A DNA stretch of 64,000 bases from Cyanobium sp. FGCU6 (GTDB lineage Bacteria; Cyanobacteriota; Cyanobacteriia; PCC-6307; Cyanobiaceae), in the NCBI GenBank assembly GCA_024958655.1, contig JANWUR010000002.1, positions 1 through 64,000 of the forward strand, read 5' to 3'. Under the pieces are notes generated by a model. The model saw only the letters and a list, made by a program, of their open reading frames with translations, was not told where the DNA came from and made no database searches. The position numbers and the translations under genes were made by a program. Of this stretch, positions 9,386-18,426 are shown in pieces (within the stretch, counting starts at the first letter, position 1; every line of letters starts with the position of its first letter).

Positions 9386-9789
9386 TCCAGCCCACCGCCG
9401 CCGTGCTGGGCATCGCGCTGCTCAGCGCTCTTCACCCGCCCACCCCAGCGGCGGCCATTCCGCTCAGCGTGGGTGCCAGCCATCAGATTCAGGTGGGCTG
9501 GCAGAGCTTCCAACGCAGCGGCACCCGTCTCACCCGCATCCAGGAGAGCGGCACCTCCGGCGAAAACATCCGCCCCAACGGCGGCGTGTTCGCGCTCTAT
9601 GGCACCCCATTCACACCGGATCCCCTGCAGGAATCGTTCGACTACAGCTCCATCAACCGCGACACCAGCACCGTCAGAGAAAGCCGCAGCAGCGGCTTCA
9701 GCGTGCTGGGCAGCACCTCCACCACCCGCCAGACCACCAACCCAGAGCCACTCGGTTTTTTCAGCGGTAACTCCACCTTTGAGAAGTGA
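9382..9789 (+). CDS. small secreted hypothetical protein with internal GFSVLGS
   Basis: GTG start overlapping previous stop (GTGA); signal peptide AVLGIALLSALHPPTPAAA. Confidence 0.65.
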   Translation: MIQPTAAVLGIALLSALHPPTPAAAIPLSVGASHQIQVGWQSFQRSGTRLTRIQESGTSGENIRPNGGVFALYGTPFTPDPLQESFDYSSINRDTSTVRESRSSGFSVLGSTSTTRQTTNPEPLGFFSGNSTFEK

Positions 9790-10127
9790 TGCTTCGCCGC
9801 AGCCTCCTCGTTCTACTCCTGCCCCTGTTCGGCCCGCTCACCAGCGCCCAGGCCCAGGTGCAGGTGCCCGGCCCCCATGGCTTCAGCTATGGCACCACGT
9901 CCGGCCACACGTCTTTTTCCCGGCAGGAGAGCCGTGCCGAAGCGAATGTGCTGCTGCAGACTCTCACGATCAACACCACCCCAGCAGGCGCCAACTTCAC
10001 GATCAACAACCCCCTGCTTGGCTTCAGCGTGATCCGTGAGCAACAGAGCCAGTCTGCGGCCGACAGCCAAACCACAACCGGCGGCGGCTCCATCAGCGGC
10101 ACCAGTTACAGCGTCTTCACAAACTGA
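9786..10127 (+). CDS. small secreted hypothetical protein, C-terminus SGTSYSVFTN
   Basis: Overlaps previous stop; signal peptide LLVLLLPLFGPLTSAQAQ; internal GFSVIRE. Confidence 0.7.
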   Translation: MMLRRSLLVLLLPLFGPLTSAQAQVQVPGPHGFSYGTTSGHTSFSRQESRAEANVLLQTLTINTTPAGANFTINNPLLGFSVIREQQSQSAADSQTTTGGGSISGTSYSVFTN

Positions 10128-10315
10128 GCGCCCCGGCGAGGCCTCAGACAGCGCCGGACCACCGCTCCTTTCAACAACCAAGATCCACAGAATCTCTTGA
10201 CGGTGCAGGAAGAAATCCATACCCAGACAGCCCTGGCGGGATTAGTTCTTTTACATCGAACTGCGATTTAACGTTCTCGAGCAGCTGCAAAAGCCGCAAA
10301 TCCACCCGATCCAGC

Positions 10316-10338
10316 ATCATGAAACAATGATTCATGAT
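10316..10338. promoter_or_regulatory. inverted repeat, candidate operator
   Basis: ATCATGAA-acaatga-TTCATGAT, perfect 8-bp arms, 7-nt spacer, 27 nt upstream of ATG 10365. Confidence 0.35.
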
Positions 10339-10364
10339 CCCCAGGGCTCACTTCGCCTGACGCC

Positions 10365-10817
10365 ATGGCCCGACCCAAAGTGGCTCCGTTGACATTCCCA
10401 ATCAGCCTGATCGGGCTGGTTGCCATGGCTTCGCCCCTGCGGGCGCAGCAGTTTCAGGTGTTCTGCGTTTCCAACAACGACGGCACGGTCTCCTGCCAGG
10501 GCTGGCGGGGCGGCGAAACCCTCACCTGCATCAGCAGCCGGGGGGGTGTGAGCAGCTGCAGCACTCCGAGCGGGCGTCGCTTCACCTGCGTGATCGAGCC
10601 CGGTGGCGTCACCACCTGCTCGGATCCGCGTGCCGATGGCTCCGGCCGCCCCGACACCGACTGCACCTTCACCGGCGACGGCAACTTCACCTGCACACCT
10701 CCCCGCCCCCCCAGCCAACCCCTCCTGCCCGGCCCGAGGCTCATCCCGTCTACCGGTCTGCCCTCCCTGCCCACCACCCCGCCGGTGATCACCAATCCCA
10801 GCGTCTTCGACCCCTAG
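10365..10817 (+). CDS. secreted protein with four C-x9-C units and Pro-rich tail, ending NPSVFDP
   Basis: CVSNNDGTVSC / CISSRGGVSSC / CVIEPGGVTTC / CTFTGDGNFTC after an N-terminal signal segment. Confidence 0.7.
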   Translation: MARPKVAPLTFPISLIGLVAMASPLRAQQFQVFCVSNNDGTVSCQGWRGGETLTCISSRGGVSSCSTPSGRRFTCVIEPGGVTTCSDPRADGSGRPDTDCTFTGDGNFTCTPPRPPSQPLLPGPRLIPSTGLPSLPTTPPVITNPSVFDP

Positions 10818-10951
10818 GACGGGGCCTGGGGCGACCCCACGGCAATCCGCCAGCCGGAACCGGAACGAAGCGGCCGCAGCGGTGGCTCAGGGCCTGCCGC
10901 TGGGATCGCTTCCACCGCGACCAGGAGCACCGCGCGTCGGGGGGCTGAGCT

Positions 10952-12364
10952 TCAGGCGAGGGCGTGGATGTCGCGCGCGGTGCGGATCGCCGAGGCGATG
11001 GCGCCCTCGATCCAGCGGCGATGCAGGCGGTCGCAGGCATCGTTGGCGAAGTGAATCCGACCCAGCGGTCGGATGAGATCAGCGAACCCCGGTGAGGTCA
11101 TCTCGAGCGGACGGAACAGGGGACCGATACCCCCGGCCCAGGGGTTCTGCGACCAGTCGCAGCTGATTCCCCATTCATAGGTGTGGCCGGCCTCCGGATG
11201 GATCTTCACCAGATCCTCCAGGGCCTGACGCAGGCGCTGTTCCTCGGTGAGGGGAGCGAAGGCCGCACTGTCGTTCTCCCAGGCATAGGACACGAGCAGC
11301 ATGCCCCTCTCCCCCTGGCGATCCTGACCGGCCGGGGGGTAGACGATGGTGCGTATCGCCAGATCGGTGATGGTGGTGCCGTGGTGGATCCCGTCGCCTG
11401 TTTCCCACCAGCGGCGGCGGAACTGCATGAACAGCTTATGGGCCCGTCCGTAATAGCAATTGCGGATCGCATAGCTCTTCGACGGGTCCATTCCCATGAT
11501 CTCCATGGTGCGCATCAAGCAGAACGGCAGCGTCAGGATGCAGGCATCGGCCTCCAGCGTCCGGGGCAGATAACCCGAGTGGTAGTGCACCGTGACCCCG
11601 GCAGCGTGCTGATCGACGGCTTCCACCGCGCAACCCAGCCGCAACCGACCTGCCAGCTCAGGCGCAAAGGCCTGAATCAGCTGATCCGCTCCATCCACGA
11701 TGTACTCGAGATCATCGAAGAGATTGGCCCGATGGTGGAGAAACCACTCCACCAGGGAGAAGTGGAAGCGCCCCTCCAGGCCCAGCAGGGGTCCGATGGC
11801 TTCCAGCTCCTCTGCCTTCAGCCCGTTCTGCTGCAGATACTGGATCAACGAGTAGGCGTCGTAGTCTTCCAGGAGCAGGCGGGTGGCCGTCGCGTCGTCG
11901 TGGTCGCGGAAGAGGCGATGCAGGGGCTCAAGGCTCCGGTTGAGGATCTCCTGGGGTAAGGCATCCAGAGCCAGGCTCCTGGCCAGGTCGGAGGAGGCGA
12001 AGTCGCGCTGTCGGATCGTGCGGCCGTGAAGATGGATCAGCCCGGCCCCGTTGTCCGTCGGGAAGGGGGCCGTCTCCAGATTGAAGAGCTCATGGATGAG
12101 GATCTGGGCCAGGCGGTGTTGGCGTGGGAAACGCATGGCCCCGAGCTCGGCGTAGAGGCCGCCGATCGGCGAGCGATGGGTGTGGATCCGCCCGCCCATC
12201 CGGGTCTGGGCCTCGAGGATGGTCACCTCGTGACCCGCCCGCTGCAGCAGCCAGGCCGACACCAACCCGGCGATCCCCGCACCGACGATGACGATGCGCC
12301 GGGCAGCGCCGCCGCACGCCCCGGGCAGACCATCGCGCAGCAGTGCCGGCAGGTTGGTGCTCAT
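10952..12364 (-). CDS. FAD-dependent flavin amine oxidase / L-amino-acid oxidase family
   Basis: RRIVIVGAGIAGLVSAWLLQRAGHEVTILEAQTRMGGRIHTHR...LYAELGAMRFP; C-terminal IHFANDACDRLHRRWIEGAIASAIRTA. Likely start ATG at 12364. Confidence 0.85.
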   Translation of the reverse strand: MSTNLPALLRDGLPGACGGAARRIVIVGAGIAGLVSAWLLQRAGHEVTILEAQTRMGGRIHTHRSPIGGLYAELGAMRFPRQHRLAQILIHELFNLETAPFPTDNGAGLIHLHGRTIRQRDFASSDLARSLALDALPQEILNRSLEPLHRLFRDHDDATATRLLLEDYDAYSLIQYLQQNGLKAEELEAIGPLLGLEGRFHFSLVEWFLHHRANLFDDLEYIVDGADQLIQAFAPELAGRLRLGCAVEAVDQHAAGVTVHYHSGYLPRTLEADACILTLPFCLMRTMEIMGMDPSKSYAIRNCYYGRAHKLFMQFRRRWWETGDGIHHGTTITDLAIRTIVYPPAGQDRQGERGMLLVSYAWENDSAAFAPLTEEQRLRQALEDLVKIHPEAGHTYEWGISCDWSQNPWAGGIGPLFRPLEMTSPGFADLIRPLGRIHFANDACDRLHRRWIEGAIASAIRTARDIHALA

Positions 12365-12536
12365 CGTTGGATCATGCGTCTGCCGGCGCGAACGGCAGGG
12401 CGGTGGTGACGTCGCGACGACTGCACACCGCCCCGGTTGCCGGACGGCACGGACGACGGGGGAGCGCAGGGGCCACAATCAAAAGACTTCCGTTCATGCC
12501 CCGGTGGCCGAGCCCGCCTTCAACGCTTATACCGCC

Positions 12537-13499
12537 ATGGGCGACCATCTGCGGCAGTGGTTGCGGCAACATGCCGAGGTGCGGCAGCCCCCCGAGGGCA
12601 GCGTGCTGGTGCGCGAAGGGGTGCAGGACCGGGTGCTCTTCCTGGTGGAAAGGGGCACGGTGCGGGTGAGCACCAGCTCCACCGGCGAACCGACGACGAC
12701 CCTGGCAGACCTCGGCAGCGGCTCCCTGTTCGGCGAGATGGCCTTCCTGGAGGGAAGGCTGCCGGTGGCCACGGTGGTCGCCGGGCCCCACTGTGAACTG
12801 CGGGAGGTCGACGAGCAGCGCCTGGCCGCCTCCATGGAGGCAGATCCCCTGCTCAGCCGTGATGTCCATGAACTGTTCGCCCGCAAACTGGCCAGCCAGC
12901 TGCGCCAGCAGAACGCGATGGTGCATCGCTGGCCCGGGGTGAACAGCGCCCCGCCGGACCAGGCGCTGCTGATGTTCGGTTATCTCGAGGACAGCGACAT
13001 CGACTGGTTGGCGGCGAATGGACGGGAGACCACCGTGCAGGCCGGCGAGATGCTGCTGGAGCAGGGGGAACCGGTGCCTGATCTGCTGATCGTCCTGCAC
13101 GGCACCGCTCGTGTGGTTCTGCGGCAGAGCGATGACACCAGCGTCGTCGGCCATGTGCATGGCGGCGAGACTCTCGGGGAGATGTCGCTGCTGGGGGGCA
13201 GCGACGAAGCCTCTGCCAGCGTGCGGGCCGAAGGCCCGCTCACGGTGCTGCGGGTTCCGAAGGAGCGGCTGCGCAGCCGGCTGGAGGCGGACGCCCGGGT
13301 GGGGGCCCGCTTCTTCCGCGCCCTGGCAATCGTGATCTGTCGCTGGAACCGCAACCAGCTCATGCGCCACGGCCTGGCCGAGGAGGCACGGCTGGCCGAG
13401 GGAGAGGGGTCAGAGGTCGACGCTCAGCGCCACCACTCAGCGGACCTGCGCTTCGCCCGTCTGCGGCGGGCGGTGCTGGCGCGGGTCCTGGACGACTGA
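12537..13499 (+). CDS. protein with two cyclic-nucleotide-binding (cNMP) domains
   Basis: Two copies of the fold: GSVLVREGVQDRVLFLVERGTVRVS...GSLFGEMAFLEGRLPVATVVA and GEMLLEQGEPVPDLLIVLHGTARVVL...GETLGEMSLLGGSDEASASVRA. Confidence 0.85.
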   Translation: MGDHLRQWLRQHAEVRQPPEGSVLVREGVQDRVLFLVERGTVRVSTSSTGEPTTTLADLGSGSLFGEMAFLEGRLPVATVVAGPHCELREVDEQRLAASMEADPLLSRDVHELFARKLASQLRQQNAMVHRWPGVNSAPPDQALLMFGYLEDSDIDWLAANGRETTVQAGEMLLEQGEPVPDLLIVLHGTARVVLRQSDDTSVVGHVHGGETLGEMSLLGGSDEASASVRAEGPLTVLRVPKERLRSRLEADARVGARFFRALAIVICRWNRNQLMRHGLAEEARLAEGEGSEVDAQRHHSADLRFARLRRAVLARVLDD

Positions 13500-13526
13500 C
13501 TGAATCACCACCGGAGAGCGCCTGCC

Positions 13527-13985
13527 TCAGGGCTCGACGCGCCAGACCTGGTCGGCCGGGGTCCAGTCGCTCAGCTCGGCCGGGGTGAACCACAGGCCGA
13601 TCTCGAAGGCGGCGGTTTCGGCGGCATCGGAGCCGTGGATCACGTTGCGGCCGATGTTCACCGCCAGGTCGCCGCGGATCGTGCCGGGCTCGGCCTCCAG
13701 GGGCTTGGTGGCGCCGATGAGCTTGCGGGCGCTGGCGATCACGCCATCGCCCTCCCACACCATCGCCACCACCGGGCCGCTGGTGATGAACGCCACCAGG
13801 CCGGCGAAGAAGGGACGCTCGCGATGCACGCCGTAGTGGGCCTCGGCCAGCTCGCGGCTGGGGGTGAGCTGCTTGAGCCCCACGAGCTTGAAACCCTTGC
13901 GCTCGAAGCGGCCGATGATCTCGCCCACCAGACCCCGCTGCACCCCGTCGGGCTTGATGGCGAGGAAGGTGCGTTCGGTGGCCAT
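13527..13985 (-). CDS. ndk: nucleoside diphosphate kinase
   Basis: [38 protein letters not shown]...[20 protein letters not shown]. Confidence 0.96.
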   Translation of the reverse strand: MATERTFLAIKPDGVQRGLVGEIIGRFERKGFKLVGLKQLTPSRELAEAHYGVHRERPFFAGLVAFITSGPVVAMVWEGDGVIASARKLIGATKPLEAEPGTIRGDLAVNIGRNVIHGSDAAETAAFEIGLWFTPAELSDWTPADQVWRVEP

Positions 13986-14071
13986 GGGGGAGGGATTGGC
14001 GGGGTGGCAGCCATCGTGTGTGGCGGGGCTGCCGGTTGGCAAGCACGTCCCTGGGCCACCGACATTCAAGC

Positions 14072-14089
14072 AACCCAGTAAACTGGGTT
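14072..14089. promoter_or_regulatory. perfect palindrome, candidate operator of the downstream TA-like module
   Basis: AACCCAGT-AA-ACTGGGTT, 8-bp arms, 43 nt before ATG 14133. Confidence 0.45.
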
Positions 14090-14132
14090 AGAGGCCAGCC
14101 AGGCATGGCAACGACACGATGAAGAGCACCCC

Positions 14133-14432
14133 TTGAAAACCACCATCGATCTCCCCGATGTCCTGGTGCAGCAAGCACGCCAGAAGGCCTTGTATCTGGG
14201 GCGCCCGTTCAAGGACCTCGTGGCCGAATACATCCGTCAGGGCCTGAGTGAGCTGGCTGCGATGCCACCGGCGTCAGCCTCCAGCGCCCTGGCCATCGCC
14301 GCCGACGGCCTGCCCGTGTTTCGCCGTGATCCCAGCGTGCGTAGGCCTGTGCCAACCCTGGAGGAGCTGCTGACGCTGGAGCAAAGCGCGCTCGCCGAGG
14401 AGGACCGCCTGCGTGCCGGCCTGTCTGATTGA
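14133..14432 (+). CDS. VapB-like antitoxin
   Basis: MKTTIDLPDVLVQQARQKALYLGRPFKDLVAEYIRQGL RHH-like N-terminus; overlaps downstream PIN gene by 20 nt. Confidence 0.7.
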   Translation: MKTTIDLPDVLVQQARQKALYLGRPFKDLVAEYIRQGLSELAAMPPASASSALAIAADGLPVFRRDPSVRRPVPTLEELLTLEQSALAEEDRLRAGLSD

Positions 14433-14871
14433 TCCCTGTGTATGGCTGGCGCGGAGCTTTGAGGCCCACCCCTGCCATCGCCAGACCCGCCAGGCCCTGC
14501 TGAACGCCACGCCGGAGCATCCCTGGCTCTGGTGCCGCGCCACCCAGCAGAGCTTTCTGCGCCTGGCCTCCACACCCACCCTGCTGAACGTCTACGCAGC
14601 CCCGTCAGCCACGAACCGCGACGCCTGCAACGCCCTGCAGGCCCTGTCCGGCCTGCCCCAGGTGGCGGTTGTGGAGGAACCGCCCAACCTGATGGCCTGC
14701 TGGATGAAGCTGGCCTGCCTGGACCAGGCTGCCCCGAAACGGTGGATGGACGCCTACCTGGCGGCCCTGGCCATCACAGCAGGCTGGCGGCTTGTGACGC
14801 TGGATCGCGACTTTCTGAGCTTCGAAAACGACGGGCTGGAGCTTCAGCTGTTGGAGGTCGAGAACAGTTGA
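14413..14871 (+). CDS. PIN-domain VapC-like toxin
   Basis: CLIDPCVWLARSFEAHPCH...WMDAYLAALAITAGWRLVTLDRDF: conserved PIN acidic positions. Confidence 0.82.
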   Translation: MPACLIDPCVWLARSFEAHPCHRQTRQALLNATPEHPWLWCRATQQSFLRLASTPTLLNVYAAPSATNRDACNALQALSGLPQVAVVEEPPNLMACWMKLACLDQAAPKRWMDAYLAALAITAGWRLVTLDRDFLSFENDGLELQLLEVENS

Positions 14872-15296
14872 GGCGACGGACATTGATGATTCATTGACTG
14901 GCGTCCAGAACCATTTCACCATCGACAGAAAAACCACAGTAATGAGACTGTCAGCCATCATCGGACATGCTGCACCGCGCCCCTGGCACCATCTGTACAA
15001 GCTTGTTAAAATGTGCAAAAATCTGGCGGAAGCAGGCTCGACAAAGCCAGAGACTGGGGCTGACCTGAGAGTTGTTTCCAAGTGTTTTCCTGGAGGCTGG
15101 GCTCTCTCGCCCCCTTAGGTATGTGCATGGGCGAGCACCTGGATCGCAGCCGAAGCAAGGGAATTCCGTGCGAGGTCGTCAAGCTTGGCGATCCATGACC
15201 CTCTCCTATCAGTTGAACAACATCGGCGCGGTAACGCTGGTGCAGAGTAACTTGATTCCATGAGCCTCGCAGAGGCTCAGCTGCTCTTGTCACTTG

Positions 15297-16217
15297 ATGA
15301 TGCCTGGGATCAGTGTCATTATCCCTACTTATAACCGCCCTGATTCATTGGAGCGGTGCCTCCACTCGCTCGGCGCCATGGTGCATCCAGGGCTGGCGGT
15401 TGAAGTGATCGTCGTCAACGATGGCGGTTGTCCGCTCGATGGCCGACACCTCAGCGCGATCCTGCCGGGGGTGGTGATCATCGAGCAGGCCAACAGTGGG
15501 CCCTCGGGGGCCCGCAACACCGGGATCGCCGCCGCTGATCACCCCCACCTGGCGTTCACAGACGACGATTGCCTCGTGGAGCCGGGCTGGATTCAGGATC
15601 TGCATGCGGCGCTGGTGAAGCACCCGACCGCCCTGGTCGGCGGGAAGACGTTCAACCTGCTGCGCCACAATCCATTCTCAGAAGCCAGCCAGTTGGTTGT
15701 GGATGCGGTCTGCCGCTGGCAGAACAGTGATCCGGAGAACGGTCGCTTCATCCCCAGCAACAACATGGCCTGCTGTCGCGAGCAGATCGTGGCCCTGGGT
15801 GGATTTGACACCGTCTTCACGCTGGCTGCCGCAGAAGATCGGGAGATCTGCGACCGTTGGCGCCAGGCGGGATGGCCGATCGTGCAGCTGGACAACCGCG
15901 CTCTGGTGGGCCACAGCCACTGGCTGGATCACCGTGCCTACTGGCGCCAGCAGGTCAATTACGGCCGGGGCGCCCGCACCCTTCACAGCCTGCGGCGCGC
16001 CAGAGGAGTGTCCGGTGAACAGGCGGGTGCCGGCTTCCTGGTGCTCCTGCTGGTGATGGCGCTGCGACGCCGACAACAGGGGCGGCTTCAGCCCCTGCTC
16101 CTCCTGCTGGTGCTGGAATCTCAGCTGGCGATTGTGGTGGGGAACCTGCGCCACCCCCGGGTGCGGCCCGCGCATGTCAGCGGTGACGCGCGTGCTCAGC
16201 AGCCGACACGAGCATGA
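15297..16217 (+). CDS. glycosyltransferase family 2
   Basis: ISVIIPTYNRPDSLERCLHSL...SGPSGARNTGIAAADHPHLAFTDDDCLVEPGW. Confidence 0.9.
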   Translation: MMPGISVIIPTYNRPDSLERCLHSLGAMVHPGLAVEVIVVNDGGCPLDGRHLSAILPGVVIIEQANSGPSGARNTGIAAADHPHLAFTDDDCLVEPGWIQDLHAALVKHPTALVGGKTFNLLRHNPFSEASQLVVDAVCRWQNSDPENGRFIPSNNMACCREQIVALGGFDTVFTLAAAEDREICDRWRQAGWPIVQLDNRALVGHSHWLDHRAYWRQQVNYGRGARTLHSLRRARGVSGEQAGAGFLVLLLVMALRRRQQGRLQPLLLLLVLESQLAIVVGNLRHPRVRPAHVSGDARAQQPTRA

Positions 16218-17314
16218 CGCAGTTCGCGACGCAGCAGCCGACGGGCTGATCGGAGCACAGATACCGGAGCCAGGCCTTGTTCCAGTCGCGCCAGCAACTG
16301 CTCGGCGGTCTTCTCTGAGCCCGCTCCCGCCGCCGCTGCCAACCGCTCACGGGCCCAGTCGGGCAGGGCAAGCAGGGGTTCCAGATTCGTCAGTTGCTCA
16401 TCATCGACGGCTGTGCTGAGAGGCAGGGTGATGCCGTGTCGTTCCTGGAGCCTGGTGAGCTGCTGCAGCATGGCCGGCAGACCCTCCCCCAACACGGATG
16501 GATGCAGCCGCAGGCTGGGCCGATCGTGGAAGATCAGCTCCAGATGATGCAGCAAGGCTTCACGCCGCAGCAAATCCAGCGACCCCCGCAACCTGCGGCC
16601 CAGGGAGATGTTGCGCAGGTGCAGGCATTGGCTGGCCTCCAGGCTGAGGCTGTCGTTCTGGCGATGGATGGTGTCAGGGACCTTGCGCGTACCCACCACC
16701 TGACAGAAATCGCGCACCACGCATCCGCCCAGCAGCTGGTTCCGCAGGAACGGCCGCACAATCAGCGCATTCTCACCATAAAGTTCAGACAATGCATCGA
16801 GAGTATTGCTGTACAGCAGCTTCTGTCCAGAATGTATCTGAAGGCAGTGGTCTATGATCTGAGCATGACTGACATGACGGGCGTATTTCAGCCCTTCCGC
16901 CAGCGCAGACCCCAGCCAGTCTACCGGCGGTCGCAGATACAGCACAATCCGCAGATCGAGGCCCTGATCAAGCGCAAATTGCCGCCAACAGATGTGCTGG
17001 TGCCGCGTCCAGCCATAGGCCAACTCCGCTGAGAGGATCAATGCGGCTCCACGCGTTCTGGCCCGAGCCAGGCAGCGCTGAAAGCGACTGTGGATGCGCT
17101 GGTGGTAGGGGCTTTGGCGACGTTTCCCGTTCGGCTGACGCATGGCGGCGATATGGGTATCGTGTCCCACAAGTGACGATAGAGCGAAACTGCCATTGAC
17201 TTCGCCGAAACTGCAATAGATAAAATCAGGATCCTTGAGCTCGTAGTAGAGAGTTTCCTGGATGGATGTGGAGCCTGTCTTAGGCATGCCGATGTGAAAC
17301 CAGCAACGGGTCAT
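16196..17314 (-). CDS. sulfotransferase-like protein
   Basis: MTRCWFHIGMPKTGSTSIQETLYYELKDPDFIYCSFGEVNGSFAL: PAPS-loop-like PKTGSTS at the N-terminus. Confidence 0.6.
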   Translation of the reverse strand: MTRCWFHIGMPKTGSTSIQETLYYELKDPDFIYCSFGEVNGSFALSSLVGHDTHIAAMRQPNGKRRQSPYHQRIHSRFQRCLARARTRGAALILSAELAYGWTRHQHICWRQFALDQGLDLRIVLYLRPPVDWLGSALAEGLKYARHVSHAQIIDHCLQIHSGQKLLYSNTLDALSELYGENALIVRPFLRNQLLGGCVVRDFCQVVGTRKVPDTIHRQNDSLSLEASQCLHLRNISLGRRLRGSLDLLRREALLHHLELIFHDRPSLRLHPSVLGEGLPAMLQQLTRLQERHGITLPLSTAVDDEQLTNLEPLLALPDWARERLAAAAGAGSEKTAEQLLARLEQGLAPVSVLRSARRLLRRELRHARVGC

Positions 17315-17496
17315 GCCAACGCGAGCCACTGAGTCAATCCATCGTAATTCCGGTGGTAAGATGATGGCAATGTGTTTCCGGCATCCAGGTGGATCAAATC
17401 TCTTCACTTAATGCGCGGCGATGGCTTCGATGACTGGTTCAGAATCCTCAGCCTGTCCTCACCCAGCCGCCGTCAGGGGATCCTTGCTGCCATTGC

Positions 17497-18426
17497 ATGC
17501 CTGATCGCCATGCCTGCCAGGCCTCCTGTCTGTGGTGTGGCCAGTTGCTGCGGTCGCTGCCTGCCGGTCGCCCCATCCGCACGCGCGACTGGGGCGGCGA
17601 TGACACGGTTTACACCTATGTGCCCTGCAGCCATTGCCGCTCTCTGGTCCTGATCAACCCACCGCCGGCGGAGTTGATGGGCCAGCACTACCGTGACGAT
17701 TACGGGCCCTACCAGCAACCCTTGGCCATCAGCCTGGCGCCGCTGAGACTGCCGGACCGGGAGGCTCTCGCCGCACGCGCGACTCCCAGGCAACCTCTGC
17801 AAATTCTCGATTACGGACCTGGATCAGGCGCGTGGCTGGCCTGCGCGCGCCTCACCTTCCCGGCCATCGCCATGGCCGCCGTCGACTTCGACCCGGCAGT
17901 GAGCGGGCAACGGCTGGCCTGGCTCCAGCAGCCGGTGGCCCTGCTGGCCCCGGAAGAGTTCCTGGCCACCGCTCATCGCTGGGACGTCATCAATTTCAGC
18001 CATTCGCTCGAGCACGTGGCCAACCCCGTCACCGTGCTGGAGCGGGCCATTGAGCAACTCAATCCCGGTGGGTTGCTGCTCATCGATGCTCCCTCCGTGG
18101 ACAGCCTTTCGCTGCGGATATGGGGGCCCTGCTGGCAAGGGCTGGAGGCGCCCCGCCATCTCTCGATCCCGGCGGCGAATCAGGTGGTCCGTCTGCTGTG
18201 CCACCAGCGGCTGCAGCTGCGCCGGCGCTTCACCTATGGCTCCGCCGCGCTGTTCCAGCGCACACTGGAGCAGGCGTCCCAGCCCCCATGCCCCTGGCCC
18301 CGCCGCATCCTGATCAGGGCTGGCCGTGCGGTCTGTGGCGACGGCCTGCTCAACCGCTGCTGCGGCCGCCTGGGCCTCGCCACCTCGTTCCGGCTGATCG
18401 CCAGCAAACCCGTCTCTGGGCCATGA
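17497..18426 (+). CDS. class I SAM methyltransferase with N-terminal CxxC-type zinc-ribbon
   Basis: CHACQASCLWCG...CSHCRSLVLINPPP then ILDYGPGSGAWLACA...DVINFSHSLEHVANP. Confidence 0.82.
   Translation: MPDRHACQASCLWCGQLLRSLPAGRPIRTRDWGGDDTVYTYVPCSHCRSLVLINPPPAELMGQHYRDDYGPYQQPLAISLAPLRLPDREALAARATPRQPLQILDYGPGSGAWLACARLTFPAIAMAAVDFDPAVSGQRLAWLQQPVALLAPEEFLATAHRWDVINFSHSLEHVANPVTVLERAIEQLNPGGLLLIDAPSVDSLSLRIWGPCWQGLEAPRHLSIPAANQVVRLLCHQRLQLRRRFTYGSAALFQRTLEQASQPPCPWPRRILIRAGRAVCGDGLLNRCCGRLGLATSFRLIASKPVSGP

Noticed and set aside
14894-15293. Short ORFs between the VapC-like gene and the first GT2
   Set aside because: No motif or signal on either strand; treated as intergenic.
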